DNA from: Malus domestica
Taxonomy: Eukaryota > Streptophyta > Magnoliopsida > Rosales > Rosaceae
Direction of reading: 5' to 3'
Length of the DNA stretch: 64,000 bases
Assembly (NCBI RefSeq): GCF_042453785.1
Contig: NC_091677.1
Coordinates: 7,349,501-7,413,500, forward strand
Shown here: positions 34,702 through 46,100 of the stretch, in pieces
Layout: each line of letters begins with the position of its first letter
Position numbering within the stretch: the first letter of the stretch is position 1
The notes under the pieces: generated by a model
Told to the model about the DNA's origin: nothing
Databases searched by the model: none
What the model saw: only the letters and a program-made list of their open reading frames with translations
Position numbers and translations under genes: made by a program

Positions 34702-35213
34702 TGTTGATGCACAAAATCAGCGAAGACTTTGGTACAACAGAAAGTGTCAGGTTTTGTGACCTTCGCTTGGTTGCTTCGGTCACTAGTGAGGATAAGTACG
34801 TAAATGAATAGAGACAGAGAAGCAAACACAGGATGTACGTGGTTCACCCAGATTGGCTACGTCCACGGAGTAGAGGAGTTCTTATTAGTAGTGAAGGGCT
34901 TACACAAGTACAAATGATCAAGCTCTCAATTTAGTGAGTTCTTGTGAATGATTTAACACAAATGGCATTAGGCCATATTGTGGGGGAATGACCCCTATTT
35001 ATAGAAAAACTTGTAGCTTTGTCACATTGACATGTGTCATGTTATGATTGGTTCTTGATGTCGACACGTGCTGCGCTCTGATTGGCTTCTAATCTTGACA
35101 CGTGTCGAGTAGTGATTGGCCTCCTGGTCGGAGGGGAACTCTTCTGGGTCCTTGACAGTATAGCGTTGGCCGGTGCTCGGTAGTTTCGGGATTGGTCAAG
35201 TATGGTACAAACA
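34702..35213 (-). repeat. Gypsy 3' LTR
   Basis: 512 bp, TG...CA. Differs from the partner at 49,302-49,813 by a T/G near 34,907 and a G/A near 35,083. A purine-rich tract (AACTTAGGGGAGC on the minus strand) adjoins its inner edge. Confidence 0.93.
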
Positions 35214-37262
35214 GTGCTCCCCTAAGTTCCCGAGTGAGGGAAACTCCTCGGTTGGGGACTTGCAAGATCCAATCCCTTGAGTAATCACGAAACTTCTAAG
35301 TACCGAAGTGTGGTCTGATCTTCATCTGCCCTTCTCTGGAAGTACCTTTCCTCCATCCGGGAATGGTGTATTTAGCTGATGAAGATGCACAAGGTAATGT
35401 ATCAATTTCACTTTGAAGCTTACTTGTAGTTTCGGGCTTGGTCAAGTGCAATACAAACCCTATAGTAGGAGTCCCCCAAGTCGCCGAGCTAGGAGATCTG
35501 CCGAAAGAGGTGACAGACAAGGTAAGCAGTCAAACTTCCAAGTAAGCAACCCAGGATCAGAGGTTTGACTTCGGCTTCCGGTTGATTGTTCTCCTTCTCC
35601 TTGTCTCTCATTCAACTGCCAGGATAAGGAGAAGCAAATGGATAAGAGATGATATGAGATACTTTTGCTTTTGAAGAAGTAACTTTCCACAGGCTTATTC
35701 TTGAACTGTGCTGGAGGGTTTTCTGGAGTACGTTCGACCTTGATGATATGGGATACTTTTGCTGTTGACGGAATAATGAATGTGGTATGGAAAGGTGTCG
35801 TGCTGTAGTGATCTGTTTCAGCTCACCGTTGAACCTTCTGCTTCAATCTTTTGCATGGCAGAAGTGGTGTGCAACCTTTGCATTTAAATGGTCCTTCAGA
35901 ACATTCCTTCATAGTGACTCATCCACGCTTGGCAGCTTTAGTGTAAAGAGCCAATATCTGATCAACTGTCATGAGGTATTTGCCGGTGGAATTCGTGACC
36001 TTGACAGCAGTTAAGGATGAGTACTCGAGAGCAATGCTAAGTAAGCAACCAGGCAAAGGCTCCAGGCAGTCAGTTCCAAATTGGAGGTTTGATTTCAGGT
36101 TCCGACTGACTGCTCTCTTTTTCCTTGTCCTGCAGGTGTGGACAAGGACAAAGACAAAGACAGGGAGAAAGCATGATATGGGATACTCTTGCTTTCGACC
36201 CTGATGATATGAGATACTCTTGTTCTTGGTGTGGCTTATTTGCTGAGGTATTATCGGGGGGAAATAAAGCTGAGTATTTCGAGAGGTTATGTTGAGGGTG
36301 CCTTTTCGAATGCGAGAAAGGGTTGAGCATTTTTGCAGGTTTTTCTGTCCGTTGAGGAGGGAGGTCAATGTATATAGGGATTTCCCAATAACAAGTAGTA
36401 ATGCTATTCTTTTACCCTTCTTGGTCACAGCAATGTAGTGGGAGCTGCCAGCTTCACGTGTTTTAATTTTGTCAGAGCACTTTGAAAAAGTGGTATGTGG
36501 TATCTGGAAAGCTGATATTACGTGTGAAGATTACAGACAAGCTTTATCTAAGGAAATCTGGCTCTCGAAGTTCTGAGAGTTGTGCCTCTTCGGTTTTCGA
36601 ACAAGCAATCCCGTCGATGATCTGACTCTCGAGATTCGGAAAGCGGTGCTACTCCGGTTTTTGAGAAAGTAATTATGTTGGGAGTCTTTTCTCGAATGTG
36701 AGTAAAGGTTGGACGTTCTTGCCAACCTGTCTTGCCGCAAAACACGGAGGTCGACACACATAGGGACTTTCCAGTTGTCAAGCAGTGGTGCTGTTCCTTT
36801 ACCCTTATGGGTAATAGTAGGGTAGCTGGAACTTCGAAATTCTCGTGCCTAAACTTTGTCAGAGATCTTTGACAAAGTTATATGTGGTACCCGAGGAGTT
36901 GATGGTGCATATGGAGAGCGGTGATTGAACAGTAAGATTCACGTGCTTTCTACTTCACCAGAAATCTTCGACAGATTGCCCGTAATTTCCGCAAAGCTGA
37001 TTGTGCATGTGACAGGTGCTGACGAGGCTGAAAAAGCAGGTGCTTCTTCGATTTCTGAGATCGGCCCTCGTGGTCTCTGAGCAGCCCAGCTTTTGAGAAA
37101 GCAAACGCCTCTTCGATTTCTGAAGCTCCGTCGAGTGCAGATTTTTATAGAGGATGGCATTAAGTTCCACAGCACACTTGAATCTCTACCAGTAGAAGCT
37201 CATTTCTTGCACTTCTAAGATCTTGATTTGTCTGACCTCTTCCTTCTTCAACACATTTGAAA

Positions 37263-37936
37263 ATGTCTGGACCCTCCGACCGTCGTTTTGACTTGAATCT
37301 TGGAGAAGAGACAGCCACGCCTTCTCCAGACAACATATGGCGCCCATCCTTCATATCCCCTACTGGTCCTCTTACCGTTGGGGATTCTGTGATGAAGAAT
37401 GATATGACCGCTGCAGTGGTGGCCAGGAACCTTCTCACTCCCAAAGATAACAGACTACTTTCCAAACGGTCTGATGAGTTGGCTGTTAAGGACTCTCTGG
37501 CTCTTAGTGTTCAGTGTGCAGGTTCTGTGTCTAATATGGCCCAACGCCTATTTGCTAGAACCTCCAAGTTGAATCATTGGCTGCTGAAGTGATGAGTCTC
37601 AAACAGGAGATTAGAGGGCTCAAGCATGAGAATAAGCAGTTGCACCGGCTCGCCCATGACTATGCTACAAACATGAAGAGGAAGCTTGACCAGATGAAGG
37701 AATCTGATGGTAAGGTTTTACTTGATCATCAGCGGTTTGTGGGTTTGTTCCAAAGGCATTTATTGCCTTCGTCCTCTGGGGCTATACCTGGTAATGAAGC
37801 TTCAAATGATGAACCTCCAATGCCTCCTCCTTCTGGGGTTTTGTCAAGTACTGAGGCTCCGGATAACCACCCTCCGGTGCTTTCTCTTTCTGGGGCTCTA
37901 CCGACTGCTGAGACTTCCCCTAAGCAACCTTTGTGA
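37263..37936 (+). pseudogene. Antisense ORF A of the gypsy element, frameshifted coiled-coil protein
   Basis: Opposite in sense to gag-pol. The first frame (37,263-37,592) begins MSGPSDRRFDLNLGEE and carries a charged middle part. The reading then continues in the next frame (about 37,571-37,936) with ESLAAEVMSLKQEIRGLKHE, a heptad-rich coiled coil, and a Pro/Ser-rich tail with repeated PPPSGVL / LSLSGALP units. A one-base indel near 37,570 breaks the protein. A TTTTTATAG box lies near 37,144, about 115 bp upstream of the ATG, and could be a TATA element. Function unknown. Extra antisense frames between pol and the 3' LTR are known from Tat-lineage elements. Confidence 0.65.
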
Positions 37937-38434
37937 AGGCTTCCTTTTGTTTGTTTATTTTGACTCATGTATATGTACATATTTGTGGCTTATCGAAAAT
38001 ATTAATAAATAAGCTTTGCTTCATTTCAACATATTGTGTTAAATACACCAAAGCCTTCTTCATAAAGTTCTTTGAATTTTTGCTTTTGTTGAAACCTGTA
38101 TTGTTGAAGCTTTGTGAGTGAAGCATGTAGTTTGAGGTAGTGTTCCCTTAATTTCCCGAGTGAGGAAAACTTCTCAGTTGGAGACTTGAAAAATCCAAGT
38201 CACTGAGTGGTTGTGAGACTGCCGAGTGTCAAGGTGCAGTAGCATATGGTGGGAGTCCCCCAAGTCTTCAGGCGAAGAGAGTTGCCGAATGAGGTGTCTA
38301 GCTAGTAGTCAATGTCATGAGTAGGAAAACTTCACTTGTTTCTTTTCGAAGTGGTAACCCAGGGCTCGTTCTTCATATATTGTTTTTTTTGTTATGAAGA
38401 TGTGTTAGGCCCAAAGAAGTGGAGGCCTAGGCCC

Positions 38435-38444
<10 letters not shown>

Positions 38445-38490
<46 letters not shown>
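38445..38490. repeat. Homopolymer T tract, 46 bp
   Basis: Uninterrupted T run inside the extra region of the gypsy element. Length is probably unstable and may be imprecise in an assembly. Confidence 0.9.
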
Positions 38491-38491
<1 letters not shown>

Positions 38492-38799
38492 TCGACTGAG
38501 TGGGATGTTTTCAGCTGAATCCAAATAGGGGGATGTTTTCAGCCGAATCCAAGGAGGGGGGAAAGCATGACTCATCATCATTTGTCATGATGTTGTTCCC
38601 ACACTTCATCATCATGTACTACTTTTCCTTTTCTTCTTTCATAATATGCCATCAATGTGTTTAATTTTCTTTTGCTTTGCCTTTCCTTTTTGGCTGGAAA
38701 GATTGCCATCTTTCCTCACAATCGGATTTGCTGCAGTCTTGTTGAAGGAAATGTGGGTGTTGGAGCTAGGTAAACCAAGGAGGGTGTCTACGTAGAGGG

Positions 38800-39440
38800 A
38801 GTGGTAGCTCTTCAATATAACACCATTTTCTGTGGCTCAAATCGCAAAACCATCTTCATGAAAGTTGTTCCTTAGCTCGTGAACTACAACATATCCGAAT
38901 TGGAGATCCATCGGAGCAGTACAACTCCAGAAATTCAGGTATGATGAGTGATTGTTCGTCATTTGTATATCAACGCGTCAGACTTGTTGTGAGCTTCAAA
39001 AACTCCATTTTCTCTTGCTCAGATCAACATACTTTCTTCATCGAAGTTGTTCCTTAACTTGTGAACTACAACATATCCAAATTTGAGGTCCCTCGGAGCA
39101 GTATAACTCCAGAAATCCAGGTATGATGAGTGACTGTTTATCATTTGTCTGTCAACCCGTCAGATTTGTTGTGAGCTTTGAAACTCTATTTTCTCTTGCT
39201 CAGATCAGCATGCTTTCTTCATTGAAGTTGTTCCTCAGCTCGTGAACTACAACATATTCAAAATTGAGATCCCTCGGAGCTGTATAACTCAAGAAATTCA
39301 GGTATGATGAATGACTGGTTATTATTTTTCTGTCAACCCGTCAGATTTATTGTGAGCTTCGAAACTCCATTTTCTATTGTTCAGATCGGCATGCTTTCTT
39401 CATTGAAGTTGTTCCTCATCGACTCTTTCATAACATATCA
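38800..39440. repeat. Tandem repeat, about 180-bp period, 3-3.5 copies
   Basis: The landmark GAACTACAACATAT recurs at about 38,880, 39,062 and 39,243, each followed by a GAGATCCCTCGGAGC-type block, GAAATYCAGGTATGATGA and CCGTCAGA. A degenerate fourth partial copy starts near 39,420. The array sits in the non-coding part of the gypsy element downstream of pol. Confidence 0.85.
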
Positions 39441-39970
39441 AAAATTCAGGATGAACTAACGGTTAAATATTTCCAGATCTTCGAAACATCACAACAGCTT
39501 CGAAATCTGCAAGAAGCCGACTATCATGTTTGGAGCTTCAACACTTTAATTTCCGTCGCTCAAACAGAAACGATTCCTTCTTGAAAGTTGTTCATCTGCT
39601 CAAGAACTAGAGGGTGTCCAAAATTCAGCTCCATTGGAGAAAAGCAGCAGCTGCAAAAATTTGATAGGGGAAAGGAGGCGAAGCTTTGTTGGATTTCTAG
39701 GCTGGGGAAGATTCCAGTTTTTGTAGCAACTTCAGTACTGGTGAATTGCTTGTATTTTTGTCCATAACTAAATTTTGGACTTTGAATTATTATTTGATCT
39801 ATTATAATATGTTTGGGAACATATATAAGTGAATAAATAAGAAGGAAGATTTTGGGCCCTTGTGGGTGTAAAACAAAAAATGTTTATGTTTACCCAAGTG
39901 TTTTTGTACAAGTTCAAGGGCATCTTGGGTTTTGTGAACAAAATTTGTTTATTTGGAGCAAGGTTTTGTG

Positions 39971-40288
39971 TTGAAGCTTTGTAGGTGAAGCTTTAGTGTT
40001 GAAGCTTTCTAGGTGAAGCTTTGATGGTGAAGCTTTGTAGATGAAGCTTTGTAGATGAAGCTTTCTAGGTGAAGCTTTGATGGTGAAGCTTTGATGGTGA
40101 AAGTATGTAGAGGGAGCTTTCTAGGTGAAGCTTTTTTAGGTGAAGCTTTGTAGGTGAAGCTTTTTTAAGTGAAGCTTTTCGGGTGAAGTTTTTTGGGTGA
40201 AGCTTTGTGGGTGAAGCTTTTTAGGTGAAGCTTTGTGGGTGAAGCTTTGGAGGTGAAGCTTTTCGGGTGAAGCTTTTTGGATGAAGCT

Positions 40289-40289
<1 letters not shown>
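39971..40289. repeat. GAAGCTTT minisatellite
   Basis: More than 20 tandem units of roughly 12-15 bp built on GGTGAAGCTTTGTA variants, each with a HindIII-type AAGCTT. It is followed by a 34-T run (40,290-40,323). The long Lys/Leu/His/Ser frames on the minus strand here are products of the repeat and not genes. Confidence 0.9.
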
Positions 40290-40324
<35 letters not shown>

Positions 40325-40497
40325 GCGCTTGACACGGTCTTCATTTGCTTGTTTTGTAGTGACTGTGGAAGACGGATTGCTTTCTGATTGAGAAGGGTTC
40401 CGGCATCGCTTTGCACCATCTTCATGTGGGTAATATAGGAACTTCCTTATGTTTTGATCATGCATGTAGTGATAGAATTTGTTTCTTCTTATTGTAG

Positions 40498-42784
40498 ATG
40501 TCAGAGCCTGGAAGTTCTAGTGATGAGGGCTCTTCTAGCTTTAGCTCTAAGTCTGAGTCTGCAATGTCGGAGTCTTCAGGGTCTTTGTTAGAGTCCGGTA
40601 CTAGAGAAACATTGGATGATCTTCCCAACCGTCAAACTTTAGCTATTGCTAGTTCTTCCTCCATGGCGTTGGGTGAGGGGGTTGTTTTTGATGCCATACC
40701 CATAGTTCGCTCTGAGTTCACAGCAGACCATCTAAAGAATAACTTGTTAGATAATGAGAAGCAGGTTGAGGCGCTAAGGCAGTCATGTAATATCCCTCGT
40801 AGTGTAGGGATACGTTTGGTACATGATGAAGAATGGCCTTCTGAGCCTCCCCAGGGTCATGTTATGTTCTACACCCAGATATTACTGACTTTAGGGGTGA
40901 GACTACCTTTACATCCGTGGTTGCAAAAGATGTTATCTTTGATCGGATATGCACCTGGGCAACTCAATCCTGGTTTCTGGGATACTTTGATTGGATTTTA
41001 TATCATTTGGATGGAGTGTGGGTTGTGTGAGCCTTCCTTCCATCAGTGGCGTTACTGTTATAAGATGCGCCCAGCAAAATCATGCACTGGTTATGCCGAG
41101 TGTGCATGTCGGAGTGAGAGAGAGCGTATTGTGTATGGTAAGAAAAAGGCATACTACACATGGAAAAACCGTTGGTGCTTTCTGTATAATGATTGGGAGT
41201 ATGATAAGGGTGTCACGCCTGAGTGACGTGTGCTTACTCACTTCCAGACTGTAGGTTGTAACGTATCAACCGTTCGTACTATTTGCTATTTGTTGTGGTC
41301 TTTTCTTGCTTCTAACACTTTGCTTCATGTAGTGACGCGGGGCACCATCAAACTGTTTGGGCATGAGCTATCTGACATAGAGAAGGTGTTGAGGGTGCCC
41401 AAAGAGGATAGACACTTAAGCAAGCTACGACCCTTATTTCGTCGGTACGGTTTCCAACCCTTAGTTTCCGAGAGCCAGGGACGATCGAGTAAGTTGTATC
41501 CTTCATGTAAACTTTGCTCTTTTCCTTACTTTATTTGGAAAGTTGTATTTCTTATTTTGATTTTCCTTATGCAGTGGAGAAGGTAAGCAAGAAAACAGGG
41601 ACTAGCACCCATAAAAGGAAAGCACCAGTGTTAGTTCCTTCGGAAGACATCCTACCGCATAAGAAAATTCATAAGTTCCGAGGGGAACCATCCGTTAGAC
41701 CTAAGTCCCAAGATGGGGTCCTTAAGGGGCCTGCCTTTAGGAAGACTGGAGTCGAGGCCGTTGAAAATGCTGCTGCCGTAGTTGCAGGAGAAGGGAGCCG
41801 ACTGTTGCCTCCTCCTCTTACTATGGAGCACACTGTCCAGGAAAGTGATCCTGGTTCCCGCCATGAGGGGAAAGGCAAGGAAAGAGCTGGCAGTGTCCCG
41901 TGGAAGGACTTGAGGGTTGCCACGCGGCCAAAGGATTTTGGGGATATCAACAATTGCTTGGCAGGGCGTCGATTCGCCTTCGATGAGCTCGGAGAGCCCT
42001 TAGCTAAGGATGAATCGGATTGCGACCGGATGTTGAAGCTGTCTTCATATGTGAGTGTTACTTTGTCATTTCCTTACTTTTTCCTCTTTATTATCATTAT
42101 TTAGGTAGTGATGATCGTCTTGCCATGCAAGTCATGGCCGAGTATCACGACAGACTGCAAGAGGTTGAGCGGTACAAGGCAAAACTGAAGGAGAATAAGC
42201 AGCTTGTGGACGAGGCCCGAAGGAATAAGGGACTTTTGACTCAGGCTCTCCAACTGAAGGACGAAACCATGGAGAGCTTGAAAAGGCGAAATGGTGAGAA
42301 CCTAAGGCTTAAGAAATTGTTTGAGGCAACTAAAAAACAGTTGGAGGTGGCTACCTTGGAGGTATCCAAGGTTAGGGGAGAATTGGATGGTGCCTTAGTT
42401 GAGATTTCTGAACTGGAGAAGAGCATTCCAACTGAAAGGGAGGCTGCTGTGCAAGAATACTTAAGTTCTTCGACCTTTCATCTTGCTATTAAACCCTACT
42501 GTGCTCAAGAAGCTCGCTTTGAAAAAAAGAAATGGATGGCCGTCCTTGATCGTTATGATGATGGGAGCATTCTTCGAAAATACCACGAAGATATAGATGA
42601 GCATCATCGAAAGGGCGAGACATTTGTCCTTGCTGTTGATCCTAGCAGCGAAGATGAGTCTGATAATGAAGGTAATGCTGATGCACAGACTCAGCATGGT
42701 GAAGAGGATCTTGGGGATGCAGAGGATGATGGTAGGACGCGGAGTGATACTGCCAGGGGTTCGGCTTCAGATGAGAATGAATAG
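40498..42784 (+). pseudogene. Antisense ORF B of the gypsy element, spliced, gypsy-type 'transposase' domain
   Basis: Plus-strand gene opposite to gag-pol. The first part (40,498-41,226) has an acidic Ser-rich N terminus, then GVRLPLHPWLQKMLSLIGYA and GFWDTLIGFYIIWMECG. These match my memory of the 'putative gypsy type transposon' (Transposase_28) domain. A TGA at 41,224-41,226 interrupts the frame, which continues to KLRPLFRRYGFQPL. A GT-AG intron (41,489-41,574) leads into a basic exon MEKVSKKTGTSTHKRKAPVL. A second intron (about 42,051-42,104) precedes a long coiled coil (MAEYHDRLQEVERYKAKL onward) and an acidic tail ending at 42,784. Simple joining of the last intron leaves the frame off by one. 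Role unknown. Confidence 0.7.
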
Positions 42785-43185
42785 CAGTGTCTTTACTATC
42801 TGCATGTATTCTGGATGTAGTAGTCTGATGTGTGTATAACATGTGCCCATGTTATAAGCTTGAGAGTTTTGGATTTTAGGTGTTTATGAGTGTTTGCACT
42901 ATTATTAATGCATGTTTGGCTATGTATGAATAGATCTATTGTTTGGATATAAGCCATTGTTTGGTTGTTCCTTTCTTTGTATAGTCTTGTCGACACATAC
43001 TTAGATTTTGTTTCGTGTTGGATATATCTGCTTTGAGGTTTCAACACTTGAGTGTTCCCTTGCTAGGAATGTAAAAGAGTGAGGGCTGAGTTGGCTAAAT
43101 TACCTCTTTATTGAATTCATTGCCAAATGGCCTTCATTACATAGGATGCCGAACGGCTATAGCTCAACACTTGTACATCGTGAGT

Positions 43186-46100
43186 CTATTTGTAGTAGTA
43201 CTTCAAGTGATCAGCGTTCCATGGATGGCCAAGGGTCTTGCCATCGGAGCTTCTAAGTGTGTAAGAGCCAGGGCGACTGATGCCAATGACTTCATACGGT
43301 CCATCCCAGTTTGGACTAAGTGTGCCTTCACTCGGGACTCTGTCGCAGAGTAATCTTTTCTTTAAGACCCAGTCTCCTATTTTGAAAGAACGAGGCTTGA
43401 CCCTAGAGTCATAATAGTTGGAGATGCGCTGCTTGTAGGCGACATTCCTCAAGTGAGCTTGGTTTCTGTGTTCCTCGACTAAATCCAAGTTGAGGGTGAG
43501 TTGTTTGTCATTTTCACTTTGAATGTAGTTTTGGACTCGGAATGTTGCTTGCTCGAGCTCAACAGGGACAACCGCCTCTGTGCCAAAGGCAAGTGAGAAT
43601 GGAGTTTCTCCTGTTGAAGTCCGATATGAAGTGCGATATGACCAAAGAACTTGGGGTACAAATTCTGGCCAACAGCCTTTAGCTTTGTCCAAGCTGGTTT
43701 TCAAAGTGCGCTTGATTATTTTGTTGATGGCCTCAACTTGTCCATTAGACTGGGGATGAGCTGGAGAGGCAAAGCATAAGTTGATGTTGAACTTAGAGCA
43801 GAACAACCTGAACTTCTTGTTGTCAAACTGTCGCCCATTGTCAGTGACTATCGCATTGGGAATGCCGAATCTACAAAGGATGTTCTTCCACACGAAGTCT
43901 TCTATCTTTGCCTCAGTAATGGTTGCCAAGGGTTCTACTTCGGTCCACTTTGTGAAGTAGTCCACTGCAACGACTGCGTAACAGACTTTGCCCTTCCCTG
44001 CCGGCATTGGGCCGATCAAATCAAGTCCCCACTGGGCGAAGGGCCAAGGGCTGATCATAGGAGTAAGAGGCTCTGGAGGGGAATGAGGAATAGTTGCATA
44101 TCGTTGACATTTGTCACATGAGCGGGATACTTTGATGGCATCCTGGTGGAGTGTTGGCCAGTAATATCCTTGGCGAAAAGTCTTGTGTGCTAGGGACCGA
44201 GATCCAGCATGATCTCCACAGACTCCCTCATGTATTTCCCGAAGGACGATTTCCGCCTCGGCAGGCGTAAGACACCTTAAGTATGGCAGGCTAAAACCTC
44301 GCTTATAGAGTTGATCATTGATGATCAGGTAGCGGGTAGACTTGTATCGAATTTGCTTAGCCTGGACTTTATCATTTGGGAGGGTGCCATGAGCAAGGAA
44401 ATTATAGATCGGGGTGATCCAACTATCCCCCTGTTGTAAGTTGCATACTTCTGCGGCCATGGTGCTTGGTGTTGCCAACAGTTCGACATGAATTTTTCTT
44501 CCAATCTTGTCTTCCACAGCTGAGGCGAGGCGAGCCAGGGCGTCTGCATGACTGTTTGCCGCTCGAGGAACTTGGGTGATCTGGTAGTGGAAGTGCTTGA
44601 GCAAAAGTTGTGTTTGCGCAAGATATGCTGCCATGGAGCTGTCCTTAGCATCAAAGTTGTTGGTAACCTGGTTGACCACTAATTGGGAGTCACTGAAAAT
44701 ATCAATTTGTTTAACCCCGAGGTGTTTGGCCAAACGTAATCCTGCTAGAAGGGCTTCATACTCGGCCTCATTGTTTGATGCCTTGAATTTGAAACGAAGA
44801 GCATACTTCATTGCTACTTTGTCGGGCGTAGTCAAGACTAGTCCCGCTCCACAGCCCTGTTGGTTGGATGAGCCATCAACATACAGACTCCATGTTGAGG
44901 TCGTTGATTCTACTTTCTGAGCTTCCGATGGTAATGAAGCTACTGCTTCAGGTGTAGAAGCAATGTCAACAGGATATGTGAAGTCGGCGATGAAATCTGC
45001 TACTGCTTGACCTTTTTCGGCTGGTTTTGGTTGGTAGGAGATGTCAAACTCACCCAATGCTATCGCCCATTTGATCATTCGCCCAGACGTGTCAGGACTC
45101 TGGAGTATCTGTCGAAGAGGGTGATTGGTAAGCACGATGATGGCGTGTGCTTGGAAATAAGGGCGAAGTTTCCGAGCAGACATGACCAATGCTAGAGCTA
45201 ATTTCTCAATGTTGGAGTATCGTGTCTCCGCATCTTGTAGGGCCTTGCTAGCGTAGTAGGCGGGCCGTTCGACACCACTGTCCATTCGAATAAGAACAGA
45301 ACTGACTGCTGAAGCCGAAACCGATAGATAGATGATGAGAGTGTCACCAACTTCTGGTTTGGAGAGCAGAGGGGCTTTACTCATGTACTCTTTGAGGTTC
45401 CTGAATGCCTTGGCACATTCCTCCGTCCATGTAATGTACTTCTTATTTCCCTTGAGTGCTTTGAAGAAAGGAGCACATATGTCTGTGGCCTTAGAGATGA
45501 ATCTGGTTAAGGCTGCCACCTTGCCAGTAAGGCTTTGGATGTCTTTTGAAGTTATTGGCTCTTTCATGTCGAGGATTGCTTTGATATTTTCAGGGTTAGC
45601 TTCAAAGCCTCGTTGGCTAATCATGAAGCCTAAGAATTTGCCAGAGCCCACGCCGAAGGCACATTTGTTGGGGTTCAACCTCATTCGATACCTCTTTAGA
45701 ATGGTGAAAGTTTCAGATAGGTTGGTGATGTGTTGGTCAGCATGTTTGCTTTTGACTAGCATATCATCAACGTAAACTTCCATGTTCTTCCCAATTTGTT
45801 CGGCGAACATTGAATTGACCAGTCTCTGATAAGTTGCTCCTGCATTCTTTAGGCCGAAAGGCATGACTTTATAGCAATATAGTCCCCTGTCAGTAGTGAA
45901 GGCCGTGTGTTCTTGGTCTGAGGGGTTCATGAGGATTTGGTTGTATCCTGAATAAGCGTCCATAAAGCTCAAGAGCTCACACCCTGCCGTAGAGTCTATA
46001 AGCCTGTCAATAAGAGGAAGAGGGAAACTATCTTTCGGACACCCTTTGTTTAGGTCGGTGTAGTCGACACACATCCTCCACAAGACCTTTTGAAGCGAAA

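Noticed and set aside
35919..36428. Minus-strand open frame of 169 codons in the gypsy element
   Set aside because: Low-complexity content derived from degenerate repeats between pol and the 3' LTR; no start context or domain.
38800..40289. CRISPR-like array
   Set aside because: Repeats are contiguous tandem units without unique spacers, in plant nuclear DNA inside a retrotransposon.
40136..40465. Minus-strand Lys/Ser/Leu/His-rich frames
   Set aside because: Produced by translation of the GAAGCTTT minisatellite and the adjacent T run; not genes.
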